DNA of 64,000 bases from Caballeronia insecticola. GTDB taxonomy: Bacteria; Pseudomonadota; Gammaproteobacteria; Burkholderiales; Burkholderiaceae. Made by a program: the position numbers and the translations under genes. Location: assembly GCF_000402035.1 (NCBI RefSeq), contig NC_021287.1, positions 372,001-436,000 of the forward strand. Direction: 5' to 3'. Under the pieces are notes generated by a model. The model was not told the DNA's origin and searched no databases. It worked only from the letters and a program-made list of their open reading frames with translations. Below are positions 29,701-39,472 of this stretch, piece after piece; within the stretch, counting starts at the first letter, position 1; every line of letters starts with the position of its first letter.

Positions 29701-31045
29701 GCAGGGCGGCGTCGCCTTTCTGGCGCTGCCGCTGCGCTTCGTCTTCGCTCTTCGGCGCGGCCCGTTCGGTGTAGATCGTGTAGTTCGCCACCTGACCGCG
29801 CGGGTTGAAGCGCACGAGTTCGTTGAGCACGCGCGTGGGCACCGGCAGCGCGCGCACGAATTCCGCGAGGATGCCGAGATCGACGGAGTCTCCGGTGAGC
29901 CGCAGCAACTGTCCGTGGCCGACGCTCGGCGGCCGGAACGTCGCGGAGAGCAGCCGCGACACGAGCACGCGCGAGACCGGCGTGCCGTCGTCGAGCGGCA
30001 ACTGGCCGAGTTCCGCGTGCAGGTTGCTGAGGTTCAGCGTGTATTCGGTGTCCTTTTTCTCGATGCTCCAGCCGAAACGCGCGACCGGCAGATCAAGCCG
30101 CGGCTGCGACGCGCGCACCCGCAGGCCGATGGTCGCGCCGTTCAGCTGGCCGCTCGCGTTCTGCAATTGTCCGCCCGCGAAATTCAGCCAGACCTCGTTG
30201 TTGACGAGGCCGCTGAACATCTGGAACGGCAGCTTCACGTAGCGCGCGAGCGTCGGCAGATCGACCGGGCCCGTCGATGCGTAAAGACGGCCGGTCCAGT
30301 TCGCGGGCGCGCCCATCGCGGAAAACGGCTGATGGCGGAAGTCCGCGCGCAGATCGAGCGGGCCGTGCAGCACGTCGCCGTCGGCGGGCGCTTTGAGCGC
30401 GAGCCGGTGACGTGTGCCGTCGTTGATGATCGTGAGATGCAGCCGCTTGAACGCGATTTCCGGCGCGGCGCGCTCGGCGTCGCGCCAGCGCAGCGTGCCG
30501 TCGCGCAAAAGAATGTTGTCCTGGCCGAGCAGCCAGGTGGTGAACGCGTTGGAGCCGGTGCGATGCGTGGGCAGCGGCACGCCCGCGACACTCAACGCGC
30601 CGTCGGCATTGCGCGCGACGATCACGTCCGGCCCGTCGACGGTCAGGTCCGCGAGCTTCGGGCGCACATGCAGCAGCGAGCCCCACGCGATGCTCGCGCT
30701 CGCATGCGGCACGGCGAGTCCGGGCGAACCGTCGGCGGCGTCGATGCGCAAATTGTCGATATCGAGCGTCGGCGTGAGCCCCGACCAGCGCGCGGAAATT
30801 CTGCCGATATGAAGCTGCGCATGAATCTTCGACGACACCAGTTGCTCGATGCGCGGCCGGAACGAATCGACCTGCGGCAGCACGATGTAGCGCAGGCCGA
30901 GATACACGCCCGCCACCACGAAATACGCGACGGCGGCAATGGCAAGAACGATTTTGAAGACGCGTGAAAGCACGCGCTCGGCGTTGCCGCTGGGCTGGGC
31001 TTGTCCAACTTCGGTCGGGTCGACGGATCGTCTGCTGTCGGACAT
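26708..31045 (-). CDS. yhdP: YhdP family AsmA-like envelope protein
   Basis: A very large 1445-residue protein with one N-terminal membrane anchor (VLAIAAVAYFVVAGVYLGLRYIVL) and a long beta-rich body facing the periplasm. The first 150 residues have AsmA/TamB-like sequence (HIGRISARWSGLTPTLDIDNLRI). The C-terminal 200 residues resemble AsmA ends (FSLRSLANLLTLHFEDVVGKGLPFEKM and VNPLLGLGVLAADIA). Family members are implicated in phospholipid transport between envelope membranes. It is upstream of the nitrilase-like gene and tldD and divergent from glnE. Confidence 0.92.
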   Translation of the reverse strand: MSDSRRSVDPTEVGQAQPSGNAERVLSRVFKIVLAIAAVAYFVVAGVYLGLRYIVLPQVDSFRPRIEQLVSSKIHAQLHIGRISARWSGLTPTLDIDNLRIDAADGSPGLAVPHASASIAWGSLLHVRPKLADLTVDGPDVIVARNADGALSVAGVPLPTHRTGSNAFTTWLLGQDNILLRDGTLRWRDAERAAPEIAFKRLHLTIINDGTRHRLALKAPADGDVLHGPLDLRADFRHQPFSAMGAPANWTGRLYASTGPVDLPTLARYVKLPFQMFSGLVNNEVWLNFAGGQLQNASGQLNGATIGLRVRASQPRLDLPVARFGWSIEKKDTEYTLNLSNLHAELGQLPLDDGTPVSRVLVSRLLSATFRPPSVGHGQLLRLTGDSVDLGILAEFVRALPVPTRVLNELVRFNPRGQVANYTIYTERAAPKSEDEAQRQRQKGDAALLHYAFKGELQGISVQAQEPPPGLTINNHPRAGIPGVDNLWGVVDANEKEGRITIDTKNAAVIIPGAFDDPRLTFDSLRGNARWTVADAIAPGEQRRAFKIHLDTLHVKNADAEGEVTADYWNQGHGRGNLDLKAKVAYLKVTRLVRYLPTSLNERVRVYLGHALQAGVARNGTLEVHGDLTRFPYAKFPDAGVFRINAPFTGGKFDPTPFPPRKMANGLPNFWPAFEGIDGVFTLAQNKLGFDIDRGHYRGVRVTKVTGRIDDTGNRETKLWIDGRAHGPLADMLQYVDDSSLGLMAKHATRKIDAKGDAALALTLGIPRYRPPAPQPPIKPEYKGSLTFADNEVAYGNLPPLTHLRGRADFAAKTVTLNDLTAQLLGGDVRAKGGVQPDGSYAIDVNGRIGADAAERFNARMTPQVVQFMKRIKGAAPYELHVRGEKNALPNVRASSDLSGLAIDLPAPFGKAQGTPMPFSFTFQPTPGGPSDLHDAQLSFGPVQAHYVFRQIGRAQVKIDPQNAAEPMNMRAQLKVVRGAIGVNKPGDLPAEGVSAAVDLDELDADAWRKTFAEISTASASAPQAVAAANATRPPMSEDVKQFIPTRAAVHFTTLRLLDRRWENVVIGASESQSDRKWQANVASNQVSGYLAWTPGATKESPGALQARFAKVVIPDKTEDDLVGRVIRKPPRNMPTIDLIVNELVFRGHSLGRLEVDAHNEVIADEPIWTLDKLELANPDATLTANATWRTLPGGAIRTAQAPQPAQQDTMPYDTDDGLQRRTSLDFKLDLKDVGQLIDRFGAPRVINAGTGTVAGHAAWNGGPTTLDMNTLDGNVAVDVRHGQILRAPGAAKWLGIFSLRSLANLLTLHFEDVVGKGLPFEKMTGNARIVDGISRTDDFLMVTPPARVQMQGMVDLPKQTQDLHVKVIPTVGAGAAAIGAAVINPLLGLGVLAADIALSASIQKAFAFDYSITGSWNKPVIQRLKGDQGKIETPAAVDVPSAVQ

Positions 31046-31229
31046 GCTGCTGCTATTCAGCGATATGGTAGTTTTGCGTGTTTGACGCTGAAATGTAACA
31101 CGGGCACCGCACGGACGGCCGCTGCCTGCGCACTCGTGGATGCTCGCAAAGCCGCGCCCGGCAAGACTCGCGGCGCGGTTGATGAAGCGCTATGTCTTAC
31201 CAGCAAGCAATGAGCGAACCCAACCTTTC

Positions 31230-34022
31230 ATGACCGACGCTACTCTTCTCAGTTCCGACTATTCCAACTATGCGGCGCGCGCGTATGCGGCGCGTCCCGA
31301 ACTGGCGTCGAACGTCGCGCAATGGGCGCAGTCGCCCGTCACGCGCCAGTGGATCGAAGCGCGCCTGGACGCGCACTGCGTGCCGTGCGCCGAACATGGT
31401 GCGCTTAACGAAGCCGCGCTCAAGACCGCGCTGCGGCGCCTCAGAACCGAAGTGTTCTGCACGGTAATGGAGCGTGATCTGGCGGGCGCGGCGAATGTCG
31501 CCGAAGTCACCGGCGCAATGACCGATCTCGCCGAAGTCACCGTGCAGCGCGCGCTCGCGGTGCTCTCGGCGGATCTCGAAGCGCTCTTCGGCGAACCGCG
31601 CGGACCCGACGGCGAACGGCTGACGCTCGGCGTCGTCGGCATGGGCAAGCTTGGCGGTCGGGAGCTTAACGCATCGTCGGATATCGATCTGATCTTCGTC
31701 TATGAAGAAGACGGCGAAACCGCCGGCGGCACGCGCTCGCCGCTCACGACGCAGGAATTCTTCACACGGCTCGGCAAGCGGCTGATCGGCGCGCTCGCGG
31801 AGATCACGCAGGACGGCTACGTGTTTCGCGTCGACATGCGGCTGCGCCCCAACGGCGATTCCGGCCCGCTCGTGTGCAGTCTCGGCATGCTCGAAGAATA
31901 TTTCTACGTGCAGGGCCGCGAGTGGGAACGCTACGCGTGGATCAAGGGACGGCTCGTCTCGGAGACGCAGAGCGATTCGGCGCGGCGTCTCGCGAAGCAG
32001 CTCGAAGCGATCGCCACGCCCTTCATCTACCGGCGTTATCTCGACTACGGCGTGATTGCGGCGATCCGCTCGCTGCATCAGCAGATCCGGCAGGAAGCGC
32101 GGCGGCGCGCGTCGATGCGTCCCGACAAAGCCGACGACATCAAGCTCGGACGCGGCGGCATCCGCGAGATCGAGTTCAGCGCGCAAGTGTTTCAGTTGAT
32201 TCGCGGCGGCCAGGCGGCGGATTTCCGCATTCGTCCGACGCTCGCCGTGTTGCAGCGCGCGGCGGCGAACGGCCTGCTCGCGCCCGCCGTGTGCGATTCG
32301 CTGTCGGAGGCGTATTTGTTCCTGCGCACGGTCGAGCATCGCCTGCAATATCGCAACGATGCGCAAACGCACGCGATGCCCGTCGCCGACGACGAGCGCG
32401 CGCTGCTCGCGAAGTCGCTCGGTTTTGCCGATTACGCCGCGCTGATGGACAAGCTCGACGCGCATCGCGAACGCGTCGAGCAGCAGTTCGACGCGATCTT
32501 TGCTGACAAGGTGAGCGGGCAGGGCGGCTGCGGCGTCGCGGAAGATTCGGCGGCGTCGTGGATCTGGAGCAGCGCGCTCGCCGACGATTCGGCGCAGGAC
32601 GAACTCGCCTCGCGTCTGCTGGAGCTAGGCTTCGCGGACCCGGCGCCGGTGCTCGCGCGTCTCACGGGCGTGTGGAATTCGGCGCGTTATGCAGGGCTGC
32701 CTTCGCAGAGCCGCGAGCGCTTCGACATCGTCGCGCAGCGCGCGCTCGAAGCGGCGCAGTCGATCGACGCGGCACGGCGTGGCGACACTATCGTGCGTCT
32801 GTTCGATCTGCTCGAAGCCATCGGCAAGCGCGGCGCTTATCTCGCGTTGCTGACCGAATATCCGGCGGCGCTCGAGCGCGTGCTGTCGGTGCTGAGCGGT
32901 TCGCGCTGGGCGGCCGGTTATTTGATCCGCCATCCGCAACTGCTCGACGAACTCCTCGACGACGAAGCCATCGCCAGTCCGTTCGACTGGGCCGAATTCA
33001 AACGCTCCCTGCTCGCGCGCCTGCAGGCGGCCGAGGACGCGGAACATCAGATGGATCTGCTGCGCCACGCGCATCAGGCCGAAGTGTTCCGCATTCTGCT
33101 GATCGATCTCGCGGGACGGCTGAGCGTGGAGCACGTGAGCGACCGTCTGTCCGAACTCGCCGACGCCGTGCTCGACGTGACGGTGCAAACCGTCTGGCAG
33201 CAATTCCCGAAGCGGCATCGCGAGACGCCGCGCTTCGCGGTGATCGCGTACGGCAAGCTCGGCGGCAAGGAACTCGGCTACGCGTCGGACCTCGATCTCA
33301 TCTTTCTCTACGACGACCCCGACGACGCCGCCTCCGACCTCTACGCCATGTTCACGCGCCGCCTCATCACCTGGCTCACGGCAGCGACGGGCGCGGGCAC
33401 GCTCTTCGACGTCGATCTGCGGCTGCGTCCGAACGGCGAATCGGGTCTGCTCGTGACCGATCTCGCATCGTTTCGCCGGTATCAGATTCGCGAAGGCGAC
33501 GCGGCGAACACGGCATGGGTCTGGGAACATCAGGCGCTTTCGCGCGCACGCTACAGCGCGGGCGATGCCGATATCGGCGCGCAGTTCGAGGCGATTCGCG
33601 CGGATGTGCTCGTCATGGAACGCGATGCGGCCGCGCTCGCACGCGAGATCGTCGCGATGCGCGAGCGCGTGGCGGCGGGGCATCCGAATCGCAGCGAATT
33701 GTTCGACCTGAAGCACGATCGCGGCGGCATGGTCGATATCGAATTCGTCGTGCAGTACTGGGTGCTGCTGCATGCGCGCGAACATCGCGAGTTCGTGCGC
33801 AACGCGGGCAACATTTCGTTGCTGAAGATTGCCGCGCAAAGCGGGCTGATCACGGCGGAAGAGGCCGATGCGATCGGCTCCGCATACCGGCATTACCGCA
33901 AGCTCCAGCACACGCTGAGGCTCGACGGCATGGAGAAGGCGCGCGTCGCTCCGGCCGAGGTGCAGGCCGAACGCGACCTTGTGATGGCGCTGTGGGAGCG
34001 CGTGTTCGCGGTGGCTGCCTGA
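31230..34022 (+). CDS. glnE: Bifunctional glutamine synthetase adenylyltransferase/deadenylase
   Basis: Adenylylates and deadenylylates glutamine synthetase according to nitrogen status and PII. The 930-residue protein has two nucleotidyltransferase cores with the expected GKLGGxE signatures: GMGKLGGRELNASSDIDLIF in the N-terminal (deadenylase) half and YGKLGGKELGYASDLDLIF in the C-terminal (adenylylase) half. Each is followed by DLRLRPNGES- or DMRLRPNGDS-type motifs. The open frame begins at 31140, but the ATG at 31230 gives the usual family length. It is convergent with recN. Confidence 0.96.
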   Translation: MTDATLLSSDYSNYAARAYAARPELASNVAQWAQSPVTRQWIEARLDAHCVPCAEHGALNEAALKTALRRLRTEVFCTVMERDLAGAANVAEVTGAMTDLAEVTVQRALAVLSADLEALFGEPRGPDGERLTLGVVGMGKLGGRELNASSDIDLIFVYEEDGETAGGTRSPLTTQEFFTRLGKRLIGALAEITQDGYVFRVDMRLRPNGDSGPLVCSLGMLEEYFYVQGREWERYAWIKGRLVSETQSDSARRLAKQLEAIATPFIYRRYLDYGVIAAIRSLHQQIRQEARRRASMRPDKADDIKLGRGGIREIEFSAQVFQLIRGGQAADFRIRPTLAVLQRAAANGLLAPAVCDSLSEAYLFLRTVEHRLQYRNDAQTHAMPVADDERALLAKSLGFADYAALMDKLDAHRERVEQQFDAIFADKVSGQGGCGVAEDSAASWIWSSALADDSAQDELASRLLELGFADPAPVLARLTGVWNSARYAGLPSQSRERFDIVAQRALEAAQSIDAARRGDTIVRLFDLLEAIGKRGAYLALLTEYPAALERVLSVLSGSRWAAGYLIRHPQLLDELLDDEAIASPFDWAEFKRSLLARLQAAEDAEHQMDLLRHAHQAEVFRILLIDLAGRLSVEHVSDRLSELADAVLDVTVQTVWQQFPKRHRETPRFAVIAYGKLGGKELGYASDLDLIFLYDDPDDAASDLYAMFTRRLITWLTAATGAGTLFDVDLRLRPNGESGLLVTDLASFRRYQIREGDAANTAWVWEHQALSRARYSAGDADIGAQFEAIRADVLVMERDAAALAREIVAMRERVAAGHPNRSELFDLKHDRGGMVDIEFVVQYWVLLHAREHREFVRNAGNISLLKIAAQSGLITAEEADAIGSAYRHYRKLQHTLRLDGMEKARVAPAEVQAERDLVMALWERVFAVAA

Positions 34023-34030
34023 ACTCTGTT

Positions 34031-34048
34031 GCCTGAGAGGCCTCAGGC
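34031..34048. terminator. Compact hairpin between convergent glnE and recN
   Basis: Perfect 7-bp stem GCCTGAG/CTCAGGC with a 4-base loop, beginning 8 bp after the glnE stop and overlapping the recN stop codon. There is no clear T tract, but its position in a 20-bp convergent gap suggests a shared transcription stop. Confidence 0.45.
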
Positions 34049-35698
34049 GGCCAGCATTTCCTTCGCGTGCTTGCGGGTGGTCGCGGTGATTTCCAGGCCG
34101 CCCAGCATGCGCGCCACTTCCTCGATGCGCTTGCCCTTGTCGAGCGGCGTGACCGTGCTGACGGTGCCGCCCGCGTCATCCGCGGACTTCGCGACCTGAA
34201 AGTGCTGGTCGCCGCGCGCGGCCACTTGCGGCAAGTGCGTGACGCACAGCACCTGACGGTCGCGACCGAGTTGATGCAGCAGCCGTCCGACCACTTCCGC
34301 CACGCCGCCGCCGATGCCTGTGTCCACTTCGTCGAAGATGAGCGTGGGCGTGGGGCTCGCGGTGCTCGCGATCACGGCGAGCGCAAGGCTGATGCGCGCA
34401 AGCTCGCCGCCCGACGCGACTTTGGCGAGCGGCCTGAGCGCGACGCCCGCGTGACCCGCGACGCGGAATTCGATCTGTTCCAGCCCGTTCGCGCCGCCTT
34501 CGGCGAGCGGCACGAGCGCGACTTCGAAGCTGCCGCCCGCCATCGACAATTCCTGCATGCCTTCCGTGACCGCTTTCGACAGATTCTTCGCGGCCTTCGC
34601 GCGCGCCTTCGACAGCACTTTCGCCTGATCGAGATACGCGCTTTTCGCTTTGTCGGCGGCGGCGTTGAGGGCGTCGAGATCGGCGGCGGCGTCGAGTTCG
34701 GCAAGCTGCCGGCGGCGCGACTCGTGCTCCTCGGGCAGCGTCTCGGGCTGAAGGCGGAACTTGCGCGCGCTCGAATGCAACTGTTCCATGCGCCGTTCGA
34801 CCTGCGCGAGCCGCGCGGGATCGAGCTCCAGACGCTGCGCGTAGTGCGATAGCGAGTACGACGCTTCCTGCAGTTGAATCTCGGCCGGTTCGAGCGACGC
34901 GAGCACGTCGTTCAGGGCGGGATCGATATCGGCGAGGCCGCGCAGCTTCGAGATGATCGCGCCGAGTTGCGAGATCATGGCTTCGTCGGACTCGGAGAGC
35001 GCGCCGAGCGCCGCCTGAACGCCGTCGATGAGACTCGCCGAATGCGATAGCCGATGATGCTCCGCGCTCACTTCTTCCCACTCGCCGGGCTGCGGCGCGA
35101 GCTTGTCGAATTCGCTCAGTTGCCACGCGAGACGCTCACGTTCTAGCTGCAGTTCGCGGTCGCGGCTCTCCGCGGTTTCGACCGCCTGCTGCGCTTCGCG
35201 CCACGCGCGCCACGCGCGATTCACGGCGCCCGCCGTGTCGAGCAACTGCGCATGCGTGTCGAAGAGTTCGCGCTGCGCGTCCGGGCGCATCAGCAACTGA
35301 TGCGCGTGCTGGCCGTGAATGTCGACGAGCATTTCGCCCACTTCGCGCAGTTGCGCGAGCGTCGCGGGCGTGCCGTTGATGAATGCGCGCGAACGGCCGC
35401 CCGCGTCGACGACTCGCCGCAGCATGACCGTTTCATTGTCCGCTTCGCCGAGCGCGTGTTCGTCGAGCCAGCGCACGACGAGCGGATGCGTCGAGAATTC
35501 GGCGGTGATGTCCGCGCGCGACTGGCCGGTGCGCACGATGCTCGCGTCGCCGCGCGCGCCGAGCGTGAGCGCGAGGGCGTCGATGAGAATGGATTTGCCG
35601 GCGCCGGTTTCACCCGAAAAAACCGTGAAGCCTGAGTCGAACTCGATATCGAGCGCGGCGACGATGACGAAGTCTCGAATGGAGAGGTGTCGGAGCAT
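34043..35698 (-). CDS. recN: DNA repair protein RecN
   Basis: SMC-like ATPase acting in double-strand-break repair. The 551-residue protein has the Walker A loop in VFSGETGAGKSILIDAL, the QxxH-type segment DIHGQHAHQLLM, a coiled-coil middle (about 150-370) and the Walker B/signature end SGGELARISLALAVI ... LIFDEVDTGIGGGVAEVVG, then CVTHLPQVAARGDQH. nadK lies 32 bp upstream on the same strand, the common nadK-recN pair. Confidence 0.97.
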   Translation of the reverse strand: MLRHLSIRDFVIVAALDIEFDSGFTVFSGETGAGKSILIDALALTLGARGDASIVRTGQSRADITAEFSTHPLVVRWLDEHALGEADNETVMLRRVVDAGGRSRAFINGTPATLAQLREVGEMLVDIHGQHAHQLLMRPDAQRELFDTHAQLLDTAGAVNRAWRAWREAQQAVETAESRDRELQLERERLAWQLSEFDKLAPQPGEWEEVSAEHHRLSHSASLIDGVQAALGALSESDEAMISQLGAIISKLRGLADIDPALNDVLASLEPAEIQLQEASYSLSHYAQRLELDPARLAQVERRMEQLHSSARKFRLQPETLPEEHESRRRQLAELDAAADLDALNAAADKAKSAYLDQAKVLSKARAKAAKNLSKAVTEGMQELSMAGGSFEVALVPLAEGGANGLEQIEFRVAGHAGVALRPLAKVASGGELARISLALAVIASTASPTPTLIFDEVDTGIGGGVAEVVGRLLHQLGRDRQVLCVTHLPQVAARGDQHFQVAKSADDAGGTVSTVTPLDKGKRIEEVARMLGGLEITATTRKHAKEMLAA

Positions 35699-35730
35699 GG
35701 ACGCTTCGGGGAAGGGAATCGGACGGCGGA

Positions 35731-36627
35731 TCAGAGAATCGACGAGTCCTGCGAAGGATGCTCGTTCCAGTGCAGCTTCTTGCGCAGCGTGGCATACGTG
35801 CTGTAGCCGACGGGATGCAGCACCGGCACCGTATGCTTCGAACGCCGCACTTCGATGACGTCGTTCAGCTCGACGGCGGTAAACGACTGCATGTCGAAGT
35901 TCACGTTCACGTCCCGCCCGCCGATGATCTGGATGGTCACCTTGGAATCGTCGGGCAGCACGATCGGACGGTTCGACAACGAATGCGGCGCGATCGGCAC
36001 GAGCACGAAGCCTTGCAACTGCGGATGCAGGATCGGCCCCGCCGACGATAGCGCGTAAGCCGTGGAACCGGTGGGCGTGGCGACGATCAGGCCGTCCGAG
36101 CGCTGGTTGTACATGAAGTGCCCGTCGACGGAGACACGCAGCTCCGCCATGCCGGAGAAGCCGCTGCGGTTGACCACGACGTCGTTGAACGCGAGCGCGT
36201 GATAGATCGGCTTCTCATCGCGCATGATGCGCGCTTCGAGCAGGCTGCGCTCCTCGCGCTCGAACTGCCCGGCGAGCAACTGCGGGACGATTTCGCGCAT
36301 CTCGGTAAGCGGAATGTCCGTGATGAAACCGAGCCGGCCATGATTCACGCCGATGAGCGGCGTCTTGTACGGCGCAAGCTGGCGGCCGATGCCGAGCATG
36401 GTGCCGTCGCCGCCGAGCACGATCGCGACGTCTGCGCGCGCGCCCATCTCGGCGATGGAGAGCGCCGGATAGTGCGTCCCGCCGACGTCCTTCGCGGTGT
36501 TCGCCTCGAACACGACTTCGAAGCCCTGCTCGGCCAGGTGATCGGCGAGCGCTCTCAGCGGCCCCTCGATGCCGGGCGTGTTCGTGCGCCCGACGAGGGC
36601 GACCGTCTTGAATTGACCGATTTCCAT
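35731..36627 (-). CDS. nadK: NAD kinase
   Basis: Phosphorylates NAD to NADP. The 298-residue protein shows the catalytic [14 protein letters not shown] (about 71-84), the family motif [10 protein letters not shown], the NE/D-type AFNDVVVNR and the [16 protein letters not shown] motif. It is transcribed toward recN and is divergent from hrcA. Confidence 0.97.
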   Translation of the reverse strand: MEIGQFKTVALVGRTNTPGIEGPLRALADHLAEQGFEVVFEANTAKDVGGTHYPALSIAEMGARADVAIVLGGDGTMLGIGRQLAPYKTPLIGVNHGRLGFITDIPLTEMREIVPQLLAGQFEREERSLLEARIMRDEKPIYHALAFNDVVVNRSGFSGMAELRVSVDGHFMYNQRSDGLIVATPTGSTAYALSSAGPILHPQLQGFVLVPIAPHSLSNRPIVLPDDSKVTIQIIGGRDVNVNFDMQSFTAVELNDVIEVRRSKHTVPVLHPVGYSTYATLRKKLHWNEHPSQDSSIL

Positions 36628-36813
36628 GCCGGCATTACACCATAGTCAGAGTGCGAAAAGAACCGCAGGTGACGGCGGCGGCAAGCGCCACGCACAAGTC
36701 CCGCCGCAACGCGCGGGGCCGGCCTTTGTTTCTCGCTAGAATGGAGCGGACGTCGAACGCAGCGCACGCGGCGCGGATCGCCGCTACCCGACTCGTTGAG
36801 CTAAAATTTGCCC

Positions 36814-37830
36814 ATGCTAGACCCACGTGCACAAACCCTCCTCAAAACGTTGATCGAGCGCTACATCGCCGAAGGTCAGCCGGTCGGTTCGCGCACGTTA
36901 TCACGGCATTCGGGTCTCGAACTGAGTCCCGCCACGATCCGCAACGTCATGTCGGATCTCGAGGAGCTCGGTCTCGTCGCGAGCCCGCACACATCCGCTG
37001 GCCGCATTCCTACGCCGCGCGGCTACCGTCTTTTCGTCGACACGATGCTGACTGTAGAAGCGCCCCAAGACGAAGCGATGACCACCGCGGTCAAGACCCG
37101 CCTGCAGGGCGAGGAGCCGCAGAAGATCGTCGCGGCGGCGGCGAGCGTGCTGTCCAGTCTGTCTTCGTTCGCGGGCGTCGTGCTGACGCCGCGCCGCAGT
37201 CACATGTTCAAGCAGATCGAATTCATGCGGCTGTCGGACAAGCGCATCCTGCTTATCATCGTGACGCCGGAAGGCGACGTGCAGAACCGCATGATGGCCA
37301 CGCAGCGCGATTACTCGCCCTCGCAGCTCGTCGAGGCTTCGAATTACATCAACGCGCATTTCGCGGGCCTGTCCTTCGACGAAGTGCGCCGGCGCCTGCG
37401 CGAGGAAATCGACCAATTGCGCGGCGACATGACCACGCTCATGCAGGCGGCCGTGGTCGCAAGTACCGCCGAGACCGATCCCACGGACACCGTACTCATT
37501 TCCGGCGAGCGCAACTTGCTCGAAGTGGCGGACCTTTCCTCCGACATGGCGCGGCTGCGCAAGCTTTTCGACTTGTTCGACCAAAAGACGAGCCTCCTGC
37601 AATTGCTGGATGTTTCGAGCCACGCGCAAGGCGTGCAGATCTTCATTGGCGGCGAGAGCAATCTCGTGCCGATCGAGGAAATGAGCGTGGTGACGGCGCC
37701 ATACGAAGTCAACGGGAAGATCGTCGGCACGCTCGGCGTGATCGGACCCACGCGCATGGCGTACAACCGCGTGATTCCTATCGTGGATATCACCGCACGC
37801 CTGCTTTCGATGTCGCTCAGTCACCAGTAG
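36814..37830 (+). CDS. hrcA: Heat-inducible transcription repressor HrcA
   Basis: Repressor that binds CIRCE operators of chaperone genes. The 338-residue protein has a winged helix N terminus ([37 protein letters not shown]) followed by the HrcA core with [23 protein letters not shown] and, C-terminally, [21 protein letters not shown]. The ATG at 36814 is preferred over a TTG at 36808. No CIRCE palindrome (TTAGCACTC...GAGTGCTAA) was seen upstream of hrcA, grpE or dnaK, so its targets probably lie elsewhere, such as groESL. Confidence 0.96.
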   Translation: MLDPRAQTLLKTLIERYIAEGQPVGSRTLSRHSGLELSPATIRNVMSDLEELGLVASPHTSAGRIPTPRGYRLFVDTMLTVEAPQDEAMTTAVKTRLQGEEPQKIVAAAASVLSSLSSFAGVVLTPRRSHMFKQIEFMRLSDKRILLIIVTPEGDVQNRMMATQRDYSPSQLVEASNYINAHFAGLSFDEVRRRLREEIDQLRGDMTTLMQAAVVASTAETDPTDTVLISGERNLLEVADLSSDMARLRKLFDLFDQKTSLLQLLDVSSHAQGVQIFIGGESNLVPIEEMSVVTAPYEVNGKIVGTLGVIGPTRMAYNRVIPIVDITARLLSMSLSHQ

Positions 37831-37924
37831 TCACCAGTAACGCTGCTTCGCCCCCATCTTGGCGGACCGCGAGAAGCCGCGCCACTCGGCCATTCGGCCA
37901 ATGATGCGCGCAGCGACGCGCCGC

Positions 37925-37930
37925 TATAAT
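37925..37930 (+). promoter_or_regulatory. TATAAT -10 box upstream of hemH
   Basis: A perfect TATAAT lies 41 bp before the hemH ATG in the hrcA-hemH gap. A matching -35 is not evident. Confidence 0.4.
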
Positions 37931-37971
37931 GGTCCTCACCTTTTCGACCACCCTCCCGGCCCGCCTGCCCT

Positions 37972-39039
37972 ATGCGTTTCGACCTCGAGTTGCCTTCGCA
38001 GCCCAGCGCTTCGCATCGCGTCGCAGTGCTGCTGATCAATCTCGGCACGCCGGACGCGCCCACGCCGCGGGCGGTGCGCAAGTATCTGGCGCAGTTTCTG
38101 TCCGATCCGCGCGTGGTCGAAATTCCGTCGCTGGTCTGGCAAGTCATTCTGCGCGGGCTGATCCTGCCGTTTCGCGGGCGCGCGTCGGCGAAGAAATACG
38201 CGCAGGTGTGGATGTCCGAAGGCTCGCCGCTGCGCGTCTACACGGAAAAGCAGGTCGAGAGTTTGCGGCGGCTGTTCGCGGCGAACGACTATCATGTGAT
38301 CGTCGACTACGCGATGCGCTACGGCACGCCCGGCATCGGCGCCATGCTCAATCAGCTGAAGCTCGAAGGCGCCGAGCGCATCCTGCTCCTGCCGATGTAT
38401 CCGCAGTATTCGTCGTCCACCACGGCCACCGCCTTCGACGACGCCTTCTCCGCGCTCAAGCGCGTGCGTAATCAGCCGGAAATTCGCACGATTCGTCATT
38501 ACGCGGATCATCCCGCGTATATCGGCGCGCTGGCGGAGCAGGTGCGCGATTACTGGCGGCATCACGGTCAGCCCGATTTCGCCGCCGGCGACAAGCTCGT
38601 GTTGAGCTTTCACGGCGTACCCAAGCGCACGATGGATCTCGGTGATCCCTATCACGACCAGTGTCAGCTGACCGGGTCGCTGCTCACATCGGCGCTCGGT
38701 CTCACGTCCGTGGAGTGCCGCGTGACGTTTCAGTCGCGCTTCGGGCGCGCGGAGTGGCTGCAGCCGTACACGGCGCCGACGGTCGCGGAACTGGGCGCGG
38801 GCGGCGTCACGCGCGTGGACGTGTTCTGTCCCGGCTTTACGGCGGATTGTCTGGAAACCATCGAGGAAATCGGCATTGAAGTGCGCGACGAGTTTCTCAA
38901 GGCCGGCGGCAAGCATTTCCATCGAATTCCCTGCCTGAACGCGGCGCCCGCGTGGATCAAGGCGCTCGGCGAAATCGCGGCGCAGCACTTGCAGGGCTGG
39001 CCGGTGCAGACCCTGCAGCCGCTGACGGCGGTCGCATGA
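37972..39039 (+). CDS. hemH: Ferrochelatase
   Basis: Inserts ferrous iron into protoporphyrin IX to make haem. The 355-residue protein has the N-terminal family motif [15 protein letters not shown], then [14 protein letters not shown], the catalytic His in [18 protein letters not shown] and the C-terminal [17 protein letters not shown]. It is followed 25 bp later by hslR on the same strand. Confidence 0.96.
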   Translation: MRFDLELPSQPSASHRVAVLLINLGTPDAPTPRAVRKYLAQFLSDPRVVEIPSLVWQVILRGLILPFRGRASAKKYAQVWMSEGSPLRVYTEKQVESLRRLFAANDYHVIVDYAMRYGTPGIGAMLNQLKLEGAERILLLPMYPQYSSSTTATAFDDAFSALKRVRNQPEIRTIRHYADHPAYIGALAEQVRDYWRHHGQPDFAAGDKLVLSFHGVPKRTMDLGDPYHDQCQLTGSLLTSALGLTSVECRVTFQSRFGRAEWLQPYTAPTVAELGAGGVTRVDVFCPGFTADCLETIEEIGIEVRDEFLKAGGKHFHRIPCLNAAPAWIKALGEIAAQHLQGWPVQTLQPLTAVA

Positions 39040-39064
39040 ATCCGGTTTCAACACGCATTCACAG

Positions 39065-39472
39065 ATGAACTACAAGATTTCGACGGAACCCGGCGCGCGT
39101 TTGCGCATCGATAAATGGCTGTGGGCGGCGCGCTTCTTCAAGACGCGTTCGCTTGCGAGCGACGCGGTCGAAAAGGGCCGCGTGAAGATTGGCGGCGCGA
39201 GCGTGAAGCCGTCGAAGGACGTGCGCGTGGGCGATCTCGTGGAGATCGATATCGAGCGGATCGTGTGGCAGGTCGAGGTGCTGGGCGTATGCGACGTGCG
39301 CGGTCCGGCGAGCGTTGCGCAGACGCTCTACGCCGAAACCGAGGAAGGGCGCGCGAAACGCGTGGCCGAAGCCGAGCGGCGCAAAACCTTCCGCGAACCC
39401 GCCGCGGGCATGCAAGGAAGACCGACAAAACGCGACCGGCGCGTTATCGACAAACTTGCTGGTTCGGATTAA
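39065..39472 (+). CDS. hslR: Heat-shock ribosome-binding S4-domain protein Hsp15
   Basis: Binds the 50S subunit carrying stalled nascent chains and helps recycle it. The 135-residue protein starts with the S4 RNA-binding domain (RLRIDKWLWAARFFKTRSLA, then GRVKIGGASVKPSKDVRVGD) and ends in a basic tail (RPTKRDRRVIDKLAGSD). It sits between hemH and the grpE-dnaK-dnaJ group, next to other heat-shock genes. A small minus-strand ORF overlaps its last 29 bp. Confidence 0.94.
   Translation: MNYKISTEPGARLRIDKWLWAARFFKTRSLASDAVEKGRVKIGGASVKPSKDVRVGDLVEIDIERIVWQVEVLGVCDVRGPASVAQTLYAETEEGRAKRVAEAERRKTFREPAAGMQGRPTKRDRRVIDKLAGSD

Noticed and set aside
28307..30967. 886-codon plus-strand frame opposite the yhdP-like gene
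   Set aside because: Same artefact: extreme Arg/His/Ala composition, no domains, fully inside a recognised gene on the other strand.
36780..36815. CIRCE operator upstream of hrcA
   Set aside because: A stretch reading GAGCTAAAATT is reminiscent of a half-site, but no inverted partner is present.
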